Shown here piece by piece: positions 1 through 12,700 of a DNA stretch of 64,000 nt. Position 1 is the stretch's first letter, and each line of letters starts with the position of its first letter. The position numbers and the translations under genes were made by a program. The stretch is from Dastarcus helophoroides (lineage: Eukaryota; Arthropoda; Insecta; Coleoptera; Bothrideridae): contig CM053332.1 of assembly GCA_028583605.1 (NCBI GenBank), positions 15,302,442 through 15,366,441 of the forward strand. Direction: 5' to 3'. Below the pieces are notes generated by a model. The model saw only the letters and a program-made list of their open reading frames with translations, did no database searches and was not told the DNA's origin.

Positions 1-1457
1 TTGTTCACCTTTTTTCAAATACTTAATGTATGGAAGTATTTTATTTAAAAATATTTTTAGTACATCAGTAATTGGCATTAATTACGCAACTTTTGCGTAA
101 TTATCACCATTTACTAAAGTGGCAAAATGTTCTTTTAGACTTAATTAAAAAAACCAGAAGGTTAGTTCGCTACTTTAGGAAATTACATTAAAATTTGTAT
201 TTTGTGTTGCACCGAGACACCATAAAATACAAATTTAATGCAATATTTTAGGCTTAATATCAGTATAATTTATAATTCCACGTAAAAGGGTTAAAATAAG
301 AAAAATATATGTTCCCAGAGTTTTTATTTACAAAATATAAACAAAAATGATAAAGTAATTATGAAGTAGATCCCTTTTTTAAAAAAAGTCAACAAACGGA
401 AATTAATTATGAGGTACATTAACACAGAAATATATCAGCACCCCTGACTTCTGAAACAAACAGAAAATATTTTAGTTTAGGGAATAAATATAAACAAAAA
501 ATGACAATTACACAACACGAAAGCTATGAAAAAAAAATTAACATAATGCTCGTTCTCGTAATGATTTATATGCTTCGTCTTAAGAAAATCAATGTTAATT
601 ATGGTATTATTTCTAAATTGGAATTTAATACATGAATTCAACACCACAATTATTTTTATGTTCTATGTAAATTATTTTGATATCATAGAAGCCGTAAATT
701 GCAATTTATTTTTGCACTTACTAATGCGTCCTATAAATTTTAAATATCATGCTTCTGAAATGTCATCGATACATTACGAAGGGCAAGTGTTTGCTGAAAT
801 TTGTCAATTATGCATGTCCAGCAAAAGCATGGGTTTTGGTTTGATCGAAATTTTAAAAGTTACTTACCTTTTTGTTTGCGTCCAAGTTGATATTATGTAG
901 GTTGTTGCAATTAGTTATGCGACAGTTTACCCAAGTTAAGGGGTGTCATCTCACACTTTTGCAACTTCTAAAATTTGTAAGTACGCTTACCCGTAGGAGC
1001 ATTAAATTAGTTGAGCAGAAGATTAATTTTATAGCAATTTATATTTAAGACAGGGTAACCCAACAAATTAAGTTCAGTTAGTCACGGACTTAATGTTATT
1101 AGTGTACCCCACACACACATACACACACAACTCAGGTTTTACTTCAACTGCATATTGTTGATTAGGTATTTATCTGTAGTATGCTTAGAATAAACGTTAA
1201 CAATTATTTTACTGCACTAAAACCGCGATTTAAATTTGCATAGTAAATTGTAAACAATAAAGAATATACTTCAACTGCCATATTTTAGAGGAAGTGAGAA
1301 GGGGAGGGAAAAAGAACGAGAGGAAAGCTATTTTAGTTCTTTAACCCGACTTCGCGGCGCTACAAACATACTTCTTCTTTCTTCTATTTACTAAATGGTC
1401 TTTTCCTGTATAGTCTCTGTAGCGACCATCGACGACTCTCCGTCGAATAAATCACCG
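1..1457. other. Non-coding AT-rich stretch upstream of a hAT-type element
   Basis: No convincing gene is seen. A 102-codon open frame at 592-900 has no recognisable domain, ordinary AT-rich composition and no splice context, so it is not called. A short CA-rich microsatellite lies near 1108-1132. The last 8 bases (AATCACCG, 1450-1457) are the left copy of the target duplication of the next element. Confidence 0.6.
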
Positions 1458-2035
1458 CAGTGTTGCCAGTGGTAGCGGAATTCCGCTATTGGTAGCGACT
1501 TTTGAGGCATTTAGCGGTGTAGCGGCGGCGACAATGAAGTAGCGGACCTTTGAGGGCGCCCAAATTTTTCCTTTTTGTTTTTAAAACCCGAGTCAAGAAT
1601 AAATAAATTAGTTGTTGAAAAACTTACATAACGATTTATTCAATGGTGCCATCTGACAGAGAGCAGTTAACAACAATTTTACGTGTAGAAAGTTAATCAC
1701 AATCCTTGCAGACATCTTTAGAGAATTTAACTTTTATTTTTTTAATGAAAAATATATATTTACCCGAAGATACTATGTTACTCGAAGACTGTGAAGACAT
1801 TTAAAATAGCTCTCAGCTAGGGTGATAATTCCTTTTCAATCTTTTTATTTTAAAGGTAAACGAAAGGTTTTTTATATCTTTAGCTTTATAACTCTCCGAA
1901 GGTAAAAAAATGTATTTATCCTTCAAGGTCAAGATTTTTGCAGAATTCTTTACTCTTTTTGTGTTGGGTAGCGGCGGGTAGCGTAATTTTAGAGATCCGG
2001 TAGCGACATTTGGCATTGAATCACTGGCAACACTG
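1458..2035. mobile_element. Non-autonomous hAT-type DNA transposon (578 bp) with perfect 8-bp target duplication
   Basis: The ends are inverted copies of CAGTGTTGCCAGTG, and identical AATCACCG octamers flank the element at 1450-1457 and 2036-2043. Eight-base target duplications and CAG-N-G type termini are the hAT hallmark. The subterminal parts are rich in GTAGCGG and its complement, plausible transposase-binding repeats. There is no transposase ORF; a 67-codon minus-strand frame inside (1813-2016) has no domain. A diverged, left-truncated copy sits at 36410-36769. Confidence 0.88.
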
Positions 2036-2043
2036 AATCACCG

Positions 2044-3496
2044 TTGCACTGTTGTTTACTTCCGTTTTAAGGTGTTATGTGATAGTCTTCAGGATCGCCC
2101 GTTAATTAATTTGTCAATTCAATCTATTGTAGTTTGTTCTCGAATATTTTTTTAAGTAACTTTCTTACTTTTCTAATAAAATGTATTTTTATTGTGACAA
2201 AATGATTTTAACAATGACATTGTTCGGTCATAGAAATTCTTTTGCATTTCATTTCATCGCGACGTTGTCTAATCTAAACACTACATTAATCAAACGAGAT
2301 GATGCATACTTTTGATGTGGTTTTGACTCTGGCAGTATCGACAATACTACCTTTTAAGAAAAACTAAAAATTGAAACTAAGCTGGAAATGATGAAAAAAA
2401 TTTGAAAATTGCAAAAAAAACAGGGATAAAATATGTCCCACTGAAGAGTCGAAATTCTAGGAAAGAGGGTCCCGGAAAGTTTCGTGTACAAGGACAATGA
2501 TTCCTACCTACGCCACTGACTGCCGCAGTGCATTGTAGTGAAAATTATAAATTATTGAATTACCAAATAAATTTACATCTCGAACAGTAGCCGCATATCT
2601 GGCAAGCACTTTCTTTATGATAATTTCTATAAATACAATTGTACAACTTATGGATGAAAGGAAGTAAGTCATTTCCTATTGTATGTGCGACTCGAATTTT
2701 CACTTTTTCAATGCAATACAATGCGAAGTCCAATGTTGTGTAAGTGTTATTTTTCCGAATTTATTTTTCTGGAATTTACTGCCATACGGAAGCCCTCTTC
2801 AGGATTCAGTTTTCAATAAAATGAAGACCAAAAGTTTTGGTAATATTTTTTAAATTTCCCGCTTTACAACATAAATGCGTCTAGAAATGACGTAAGGGTG
2901 TACTAAGCAACGACAGCGCCGCATCTGTTCGATGTCACGTGCTTTCTAGATCGATCCCTTGCGTATTTCGTAGATAAGCAGTACCGAAATATGGCAGCTG
3001 AGGATAACTAGAGTGAAAGCTTGCTGACATTAAAACTTTTTATTTACAAGTGAGACTGCTGATTACAATGATGCAGAGACGATAGTTTATCGGTTTTAGT
3101 GTCTAAATAAGTAATAACAATTAGAGTGTACTTTAAAACAAACTTATCATCCTTAAAATCGTTCGCAATGAAACGAGTGTGAGAAGTGCTTTAAAAACTT
3201 GTGCAAGGAATTTAACTTATTTATAAAATTTTGGTTGAATATTTGTATGCAGCGGACTGCATGTGTGAATTGAGTGCTATTTTAGTGTGATATTTGGAGG
3301 AAGGTGCGAAAAGTGTAAAAAGTTGACGTTTGTTCGTTATTCAGTTCGTAAAATGTCAGATTTTCGGTGATTACGAATGGTTTTTTTAACGCATTTATTA
3401 AATTATGTGTGGCTGTAGAACTATTAAGGTCCCGTTTACGGATCGTACACAAATATGTACGAAGTTGGTTAACAATACGTAGTTTTGAACTTTATT
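2044..3496 (+). promoter_or_regulatory. 5' flank and probable 5' UTR/promoter region of the TESK-type kinase gene
   Basis: This stretch has no ORF and little of the TTTCGAAA repeat that surrounds it. It has more balanced, non-repetitive composition, especially 2880-3480, which fits a promoter and 5' untranslated leader. The transcription start cannot be fixed from sequence. A short upstream exon that skips to a splice site in this region is possible. Confidence 0.4.
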
Positions 3497-3757
3497 ATGA
3501 TGTACCCAATTAACAAAAATGAATCCAACTCGAAAATTTCGTGTATATACGACATACCCTGTGATCCGAATCATAGTGATTATCAGAAACTTTTCTGCCC
3601 TAATAACGAACTATCCGAACCCTCTAGGACTAGATGTGATACTTTGAAGACGGGATCCTCCTGCCAGGCACTGAAACATGCGGTGGCAGCTTTACATCGT
3701 CTTGACGATTTTCATAAAGAAAAAATTGGATCGGGATTTTTCTCTGAGGTATACAAG
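3497..3757 (+). CDS. cdi: TESK gene exon 1: N-terminus and glycine-rich loop
   Basis: 87 codons, ending in phase 0 at AAG before a GTAAGG donor. I chose the ATG at 3497 (an ATG-ATG pair); the open frame extends 12 bases upstream only to a TTG. Residues 1-55 are low in recognisable structure. [19 protein letters not shown] then leads into [14 protein letters not shown], the start of the kinase fold. Reading on past the donor leaves the family's pattern at once, which supports the splice site. Confidence 0.92.
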
Positions 3758-6700
3758 GTAAGGACATCTATAAAATCTTGTTTTGCTTTTTATCTGGGTC
3801 ATATCATTACACTAACCTCGGTAAGTCCTTATATGAATAATATAAGGACTTACAGGTCGTTAAGAACATCTGGTTGGTTTGCAGTTACAGTCTGATTTCT
3901 GCAACAGATTGCAAGTAGGCTGTGCTCTGGTGGCACTGGGTTGCATATGTGGACAAATACGTACGAGAGACGTTTAAAAAGTATCAGTGTTAGCAAAGAA
4001 GCTATTTTCTTCAAAATCAAATTTCCAACATTTATTGCTATTCTTTGCTTTTTTAAATCCTTCGAAAGAAAGCAGTTGTTAAGTTCTCCAAAGTACGTCT
4101 CTGTCACTGCGGTGACCTCGTTATTTGAGGTAACGTTCATGTTTGGGAAGAAGAAGAAATGGCAAAGATTCAGGTTAGAATAGAACATGAAAGGATTGTC
4201 TGCAATTTTTTGATGAAAATACTCTGAGACTATTACTTATCTTTCAAATGTTGCCTTCCATTTTAAAATCGTTTTTTTTTTCAGATGAAATTCTCATATT
4301 TTCGCAATTTTTTTTACTAGCTTTCTCGTGCACGTTTTCCTATTTTTTGACCGGATATTTCTTCTAATGCGCTTACCAATAGATTTAAACGGAGTTTGGG
4401 AACCAAAGACCGGTTTCGATCTTGTTATGTCTCGTCATCGTTTGGTATAACCAACTCACATGTTGATAAATGTTTTGGCAAGTACACTTCGTCCGTTGGT
4501 TGTTTGAGTATAACGCCATCTATCGATCTATGAATGAAACTAGAATAGCTTCAAGAAGCGTCCTGCAAATACTGCAGGATTTTTTTATTGTTATTGAAGT
4601 TTTTTTATGTAACAATATTAAAAAATTGTTTTTTTTTTGGGAAAAATTGGGCGAATTTTAAGTTTCAAAACGAAAATTTTTGACCGAAATTTCCACCTTT
4701 TTGGTAATTTTTATTTTCCGTCTAAGTGGTTTGCTTATTTCCACTTTTTCTTGCACCCTTAAAATATTTTTTTGAAAATCTGGGTTTTGACTTTTTGAAA
4801 ATCTGGATTTTCGACTTTTTGAAAATTTCGATATTTTTTATTTTTATTTTTTAAGTTTAATCCATTCGCAAAATGGGTTTTTTTAATTTTGACTCATTTG
4901 AAACTTAACTTTTTTGAAAATTTCAACTGTTTTTAAACGTCCTACTTTTTTGAAATTTTTGACTTTCCTTTTTTTACATTTCGTCGTTTTTCAAAACTTC
5001 GACCATTTCTTGAATTTTGGGTTTTTTAAGTTTATTTTTTGGAATTATTTCTAGTTTTTGGAAGAATGCAACCTTTTGACAATTTTGAATTTTTTGCAAA
5101 TTTTACTGTTTCAAAATCTCACCTTATGTGATACTTTCTTTTTAAAATTTCGACTTTTTTAAAAATTTAGACTTCTTATAATATTCCTACTTTTTTTTCA
5201 AAATTTTGATCTTTTCGACTTTTTTCAAAATTCAGACTTTTTTCAAAAATTCTCGTTTTTTTAAACTGCAACTTTTTCTTGATTTCTTGTTTCAAAATTA
5301 GACCTTTTTCAAGCTCCCGACATTTTTTGAAAATTCTAGCCTTTTTCAAAACTTTGAGACTCGAAATTGATTTTTTCAACATTTGGGCATTTTCTCTAAA
5401 TTTTGACTATTTTTTGAAGTCGAATTTTGGATTTTGAAGCTTTTTTCTAGAAATATGGATTTTTTGAAAATTTGAACTGTTTTAATTCCTACCCTTTTGA
5501 AAATTTTGACTTTCCTTTTTTTATATTTCGATCTTTTTCAAAATTTCGACTACTCGAAATTTAGATTTTTTAAGTTTATTTTTTGAAAATATATAGTTTT
5601 TGGAAGAATGTTACTTTATCACAATTTCGAATTTTTTGCAAATTTTACTGTTTCAAAATCTCGCCTTATTTGACAATTTTCACTTTTTTTTAATTTTCAC
5701 TTTTTTTTTAATTGTCTGAAAATTACGATTTTTTATTTAAAATTTTCGACTTTTGCTTCAAAATTTTAATCCTTTTTTGAAAGTTTCACTTTTTTCAAAC
5801 CTTCGGCTTTTTTTGAAAAGTCCGACTTTTTCAAAATTTCTCCTTTTTTAAACTGCAACCTTTCCTTGATTTTTTTTCAAAATTAGACCCATTTCAAACT
5901 CCCGACATTTTTTGAAAATTCTAGCTTTTTTCAAACAGACTCGAAATTGATTTTTTCAACCAGACTCGAAATTGATTTTTTTCATTTGGGCCTTTTCTCG
6001 AAATTTAACTTTTTTGAAGTTTAATTTTCGAAATTTAACTTTTTCGAAGTTGAATTTTGGTTTTTGAAGCTATTTTTTAAAAATATGGATTCTTTAAAAA
6101 TTTAAATTATTTTAAACTTTCTACTTTTTTGAAAATTTTGACTACTTTTTTGTAGTTCGACCTTTTTTCAAAATTTCGACCATTTCTCGATATTTAGATT
6201 ATTAGATTATTTCCAGAAAATATATCTAGTTTTTGGAAGAATGCGATTTTTTCACAATTTCGATTTTTTTTTGAAAATTTTACTGTTTCAAAATCTCGCC
6301 TTATTTGACAATTTTCACTTTTTTTGAAGTCTTTTTATTTAAAAATTTCATTTTTTTCTTTAAAAATTCCAACTTTTTCTTCCAAATTTTGATCTTTTTT
6401 GAAAGTTTCATTTTTTTCAAACCTTCGGCTTTTTTGAAAATTTCGATTTTTTTCAAAATTTCCCTTTTTTTTAAACTGCAACTTTTTTTGATTTTTTTTC
6501 AAAATTTGACCCTTTTCAAACATCCGACATTTTTTGAAAATTCTAACCTTTTTTCAAAACTTCGAGGCTCGAAATTGATTTTTTGAGCATTTGGGCCTTT
6601 TCTCGAAATGTCGACTATTTTTCGAAGTCGAATTTTGGTTTTTTTGAAGCTATTTTTTAAAAATATGGATTTTTTTTTGAAAATACGTATGCTTGAAAAC

Positions 6701-9700
6701 GTTGATTTTTTTTGAACATTTGGTTGCTTTCTCAAAATTTTGACTCATTTTCGAATTCCTAAATCCAGTTTGAAGCTATTTTCTGAAAACATGAATTATA
6801 TTCTTGGTCTGCTTTTTTGAAGAATTCGACTCTTTTTTTTTTCGAAATGTAGAAAGGACATCAATTCGAAGAAAAAAAATTATCACGGAATATTGACTTT
6901 TTCTCCTCTATATCCCGAGATTAAAGTCAAAATTTCGACTTGATGTCAAAATTTCAAAAAAAAGGCGAAAAAAAGTTGAAAATTCATCGATTAAAAAATT
7001 CTTTAGAAATTTCGACTTTTTCCTCAAAATTTGGATTTTTTTATGGAAATTTCGACTTTTTTCTGGAAATTTCGACTTTTTTCTGGAAATTTCAACTTTT
7101 TCGAAATGTTACAGAGGCGCAGAAAAGACATCGATTTAAAAAAAAATTATTTTTAGAAATTTTAAGTTTTTTTCTCAAATTTCGATTTTAAGCTCGAAAT
7201 TTCGACTTCTTTTTCCGAAATTTCGACTTTTTTCCGAAATTTCGACTTTTTTCTTAAATTTGGATTTTTTTTCTCAAAATTTCGACTGTTGTTTAGAAAT
7301 TTTGACCTTCTTTCAAATTTCGATTTTGTTCTCGAAATTTTGACCTTAATATCGACATTTCGATATTTTTCTGAAGATTTCGACTTTAAATTCAAAATTT
7401 TGACTTTTTTTTCTCGAAATTTCGACTTTTTTTCCCGAAATTTCGACTTTTCTCGCAAATTTCGATTTTTTTCTCGAAATCTCGACTTTTTTCTTAAATT
7501 GCGTCTTTTGTCTCGAAATATTTCGAGATTTCGATTTTGTTCTTGAAATTTCGACGTTTTTCTCAAATTTCGGCTTTTTTCTCGAAATTTTGATTTCAAT
7601 ATCGAAATTTTGACCTTTTTTTTGAAACATCGACATTTTTCTCGAAATGTCGACTTTAAACTCAAAATTTCGACTTTTTCTTTCTCAGATTTGCAAAAAA
7701 AGACGAAATTTCGATATTGAGGTCAACATCTCGAAAAAAAAGTCGAAATTTGAGAAAAAAAGTCAAAATTTTGAGTTTAAAGTCGAAATTTCGAGAAAAG
7801 CGTTTCGATATTAAGGTCGAAATATCGGGAAAAAAGTCGAAATTTGAGAAGAAAAACGAAATTTCAAGAAAAAGGTCGAAATTTCGAAAAAAACTCGAAA
7901 TTTCTAAAAATAACATTTTTTTTAATCGATGTTCTTTCTACCCCTTTGTAACATTTCGAAAAAGTTGAAATTTTCAGAAAAAAAGTCGAAATTTCGAGGA
8001 AAAAGTCGAAATTTAAGAAAAAAAGTCGAAGTTTCAGAAAGAAGTCGAAATTTCGACTTTGATATCGAATTTTTTCTGGAAATTTCGAGAATAAGTCGAA
8101 ATTTCTATACTCTATGGTTAAATTAGACAGATGGCAGTTGCTTCCCACCATTCCTCTTTCCCAACAAAGAAAAAAGTCGAAATTTGAGAAAAAAGCCGAA
8201 ATTTTGAGTTTAAAGTCGAAATTTCGAGAAAAATGTCGCAATTTCGAGAAAAAGGTTGAAATTTCGAGAAAAAGTCGAAATTTGGGAAGAAGGTCAAAGT
8301 TTCGAGAAAAAAGTCGAAAGTTTGCGACAAAAAGTCGAATTTTTGCGAAAAAAAAACTCGAAATTTAAGAGAAAAGTCGAAATTTCGAGAAAAAAGTCGA
8401 AATTTCGAGAAAAAAGTCGAAATTTCCAGAAAAAAAGTCGAAATTTGCAAAAAAGACGAAATTTCGAGAAAAAAGTCGAAATAAATTTGCGAAAAGAGTC
8501 GAAATTTCGATATTAAGGTCAAAGTTTCCAAAAAAAAGTCTAAATTTGGGAAAAAAAGTCGAAATTTTAAGTTTAAAGTCGCAATTTCGAGAAAAATGTT
8601 TCGATATTAAGGTCAAAATTTCGCGAAAAAAGTCGAAATTTGGGGAAAAAAAAACGAAATTTCGAAAAAAATGTCGAAATTTCCTCGAATTTTTTTTCGA
8701 TTTTTTTCTCGAAATTTCAACCTTTTCCTCGAAATTTTGACCTTAATATCGAAATTTCGACATTTTTCTGGAAATTTCGACTTTAAACTCGACTTATTCT
8801 CGAAATTTCCAGAAAAAAATCGATATCAAAGTCGAAATTTCGATATTAATCTTGGAATTTTATGAAAAAAGTAGAAATTTGAAGAAAAAAGTCGAATTTT
8901 CGAAAAAAAAGCCGAAATTTCGAGGGTACAGTCGAAATTTCGAGATTAAGTCGAAATTTTGAGAAAAAAAGTTGAAATTTCGAAAAAAAAATCGAAATTT
9001 CGGGAAAAAATTTTGAATTTCAAAAAATATTTTTTTTATCAATGTCCTTTTTATGCTTTTGTAAAATGTTGAAATTTCTAAATATAATTTTTTTAATCAA
9101 TGCCTTTCTACGCTTTTGTAAAATGTCGACTTTGAACTCGAAATTTCGACTTTTTTCTCGAAAATTCGACTTTAACCTTAAATGTCAAGAAAAAAGGGAT
9201 TAAATGTAAAATTGTACTGAAACTTACATCAGTTGCAGCTGGTGTGTTATAATTAAGATAAAAACTCTCATAGAACAGGATTGTTTTAACATTTTATTTT
9301 ATGGCCAAACTAATAAAATAATCCCTATCATATTGAGACATATTGAGGCATGTCGAACGTTTTGGTTTTTTTTAATGAGAAAAATAAATTAGGTGTACTC
9401 TATTTTAATAGAAATGAGAAATCAAATTGGTTAACCTATTTTAATAAAAGTGAATGTATGATGATGAATTAGGATGGAACATTTTGTGTCGTCATTCAAA
9501 GTTAATTGTTTGGGTTCTGCCATGATTTCAAACATAACAATAAAAAGAAATCCGTATCGGAAGATGCGTTCTTAAAGTTTTTAATAGTATTTGCATATTG
9601 CAACCTTTAAATAGAATATGAGGCTATTTCTACCAATAGATAATATTTAGAATCGAAAGTAAAAGTTATTCCGGTCCAACATAATTCAATTTAAATATTG

Positions 9701-12700
9701 CCATCCGGAATAACATTTTCAAAGCTTGGGACTGTCGTTGCTATGTCGAAAATGTGATTTTATATCACAAACAAAGCGGTTTATCATTTGAAATTATCAA
9801 AAATTCTTTTTCCTTTAAAAAAATTTAAGTTATGCACATTATTTGCAACGTACCACCGTTTATCATTTACGTACTGGATATGAGGCAAATAAATTTGTCT
9901 TTATCTTTCATCATCAGTTATAATTATCTCAGATAAAATTTAAATATATTTTTATAAACCCTAGCTGTAAAGATATTTACTTTCATTTTTAGAACAATGC
10001 AGTTTTTTGGTGTAGATTTTCACCTTTATATCAACCTCTTTATAGTTTACTTATCATGGAATACTCGATTGGTGCCTAAAGTACAATTCAAACTGTGCAC
10101 AGTATACACACGTTGAACCTATTATAGGTAGCTGTTACTGTATGGAGATCTCGAGAATTGAACTTTAAAATTGTTACATACGTTGGCGCCAATGGTGGCG
10201 TGTCGGATCTTCACGTGGTGGTTCCGGGTTCAAACCTCGGTGCCGATTACGCAGTTTTAATTCTCTTTCACGTCTTACGGATAACTATATAGACCGTTAA
10301 CTTTAGAGCATGTTGGTAACGTAACATTAGCGTGATGGTCACGCCAAATCATAAGTCATATCAAAAATGGCTCAACGCATCTTAAGAAGTTGACACTTCA
10401 AAAAAACCATTAAAAGTCGTATTGTAATGTAATTGGTTATGTGGGGCGAGTTTTTTTAAAATTTGAAATATTCCGCGTGTGAGTTTAAAATTTTAGATCG
10501 AAATTGGCCTATATTAAAACTTCAGTCGGTCTCTGGCACACACCACAGGTTCTATTTATTCATTAGCTGAGATAAATATATTGTTGATAGTTAGTATCGA
10601 TTATAATTAAGTAATGTAAATATTCATGGGATGCATTTTTTCATTTCCTTTCCCTGTTAGAGCGTTGGTACACATTTGATTTCTTCCAGCGTATAGTTTG
10701 GTTTAATTAAAAATGTTATAACATTGGATTTAATTAATATGACTACATTCCAATTACAGTGTCGTAAGTCTTTAAGTCTGGAGGCAAAATATAAAGTTTA
10801 ACATAATTAACGCTTATATTGTTTTATAAGGGAGAATTCCAGCTGTAAATCAAAAGAAAATTATAACGTAAACGTCAACAAAAGAAAAATTCCAAACCAA
10901 CAAAAAATTACGATTTAAACGCGAAATTTCGAGAAAAAAATGCCATTTCAGATTAAAATTGATGCCAAAAATCCTGAGATTTATTAATTTTTAGAAAGTT
11001 CGAGAAACCATGTCGAAATTTCGAGCCGTTTGAGAAACAAGGTTAACATTTCGAGATTAAATTCGGGATTTCTAAATAGAAAAAGTAACAATTTCGAATT
11101 CACGCCTAGAGAGCTGCATGAATTTGCAGTTCAGATTGTATTCTACTTGCATATGACACTTATTGGCGATGGCCTTAGTTTCTCTATGGACGAATAGGTG
11201 ACGGTAGTACTGAGAGTCACACGCTCGACGTCTGTTGATTTTTTAGTACTTACTTTTGATGGAACGGACTGGTCCTTGGTTATCTTCAAAAATTGAAATA
11301 CAGAACTTGTCCCCTGAAACCAAGAAAAATTAAAAAACACAAACAAAGGTTGCTCTAACGCGCTTCGACAGCCAAGCTGTCATCTTCAGAGAGAAATTGA
11401 GTTTCTCCTTCTTCTTCAGTTTCTCTCTGTAGATGACAGCTTGGCTGTCGAAACGCGTTAGAGCAACCTTTGTTGTGTTTTTTAATTTTTCTAGTTTTTT
11501 TAGTACTTACTCGTCGGAACATTTGTTAGCATTCGAGTTGGGATATACCAAACTCACGAGAACTAACAAGATTGAAACCGGTCTTTGGTTTCCAAACTTC
11601 AAATCTAATAAATGTTCAAACCTTATTGGTCTGTGCATTGGAATTTCGAATTTAAATTCAAATTTTGCAGACAAATTCTATTTTAATAACAAATCGTTTT
11701 TCTATCAAAGCAAATGATCATTTCTTTCAAAGTTGTCAAAATTTTCTCAAAATTCGATTTCTTTAATAATTATAGGCTTTTAAAATTGTTCTTAATCTGG
11801 AAATTTTAATTTATCCTCAACATTCGACTTTTTTATAAAAATATATGTTTCTCTACCTTTTTTTTCTCGAAATTTTGAACTTTTTCTGCCCTTTGCGAGT
11901 GAATTGAATTTAAAAAAATGTCCACTTCTTTATATTTAATTTTCTTCCAGTTTCTCAATTATTTATCAGAATTTAGACTTTTTGTCGAAAGTTAAGTTTC
12001 ATTTTATTCTGAAAAATAACTTTTTTCTCTGGGAAATTTCTATCTTTTTAAAGTTTCATAATTTCTCAAAGTTTTGAGACAATTTAATCTGATTTCAAAG
12101 GTGTACAGTTTTTAACAAAATTCTGTTTTTATATTTTAAGTTTTTTTAATTCGTCCTCGAAGTTTCAATTTATTTCAGAATTCGACATCAAATTTCGAAA
12201 TTCTTTCAAAATTTTGAGAATTTTTCCAGAAATTTTGCCTTTTTTTGTCGAAATTTTGACTTTTTTTGTCGAAGTTTGGCTTTTTGTCGAAATTTATCCT
12301 TTTTTGTTATTGTACTTTTCTAAAAATTTCACTTTTTTTTTAAATTAAAATTTGTTTTTTTTTTCTGAAAATTTCGATTTTTTCGAAAGTTCGATAACGT
12401 TCTAGAAGTTTCGATTTTATTTTCAAAATTCGTTCTTTTAAAATTTTGCAAACATTCTCAAAATTTTAATTTTTCTGAAAATTTGAAGCTTTGACATTTT
12501 TTTTTCTCTCAAAATTCAGCTTTTTCTATAAATTTCGACTTTTATCTTAACCTCATACATTTTCTATTCCTGGAAATAATTTTTTCTTCAACAAATTCTT
12601 TTTCTGGATATTTCGGCAGATTTCAGAAAACGTCGAAATGTTCAGAAACGTGGAAATTTTGAGAAAAGCCCAAATATTGAAAAGTGAAAATTTTCATAAA

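Noticed and set aside
592..900. 102-codon ORF near the window start
   Set aside because: No recognisable domain, AT-rich, begins with a non-ATG codon, and no neighbouring exon.
6305..9042. Many 60-167 codon ORFs, Phe/Lys/Arg-rich, on both strands
   Set aside because: They overlap each other in several frames and follow the TTTCGAAA repeat exactly; no domain, start context or codon bias.
10220..10240. A functional tRNA gene
   Set aside because: Only a T-arm-like part is convincing; no full cloverleaf with acceptor and anticodon stems.
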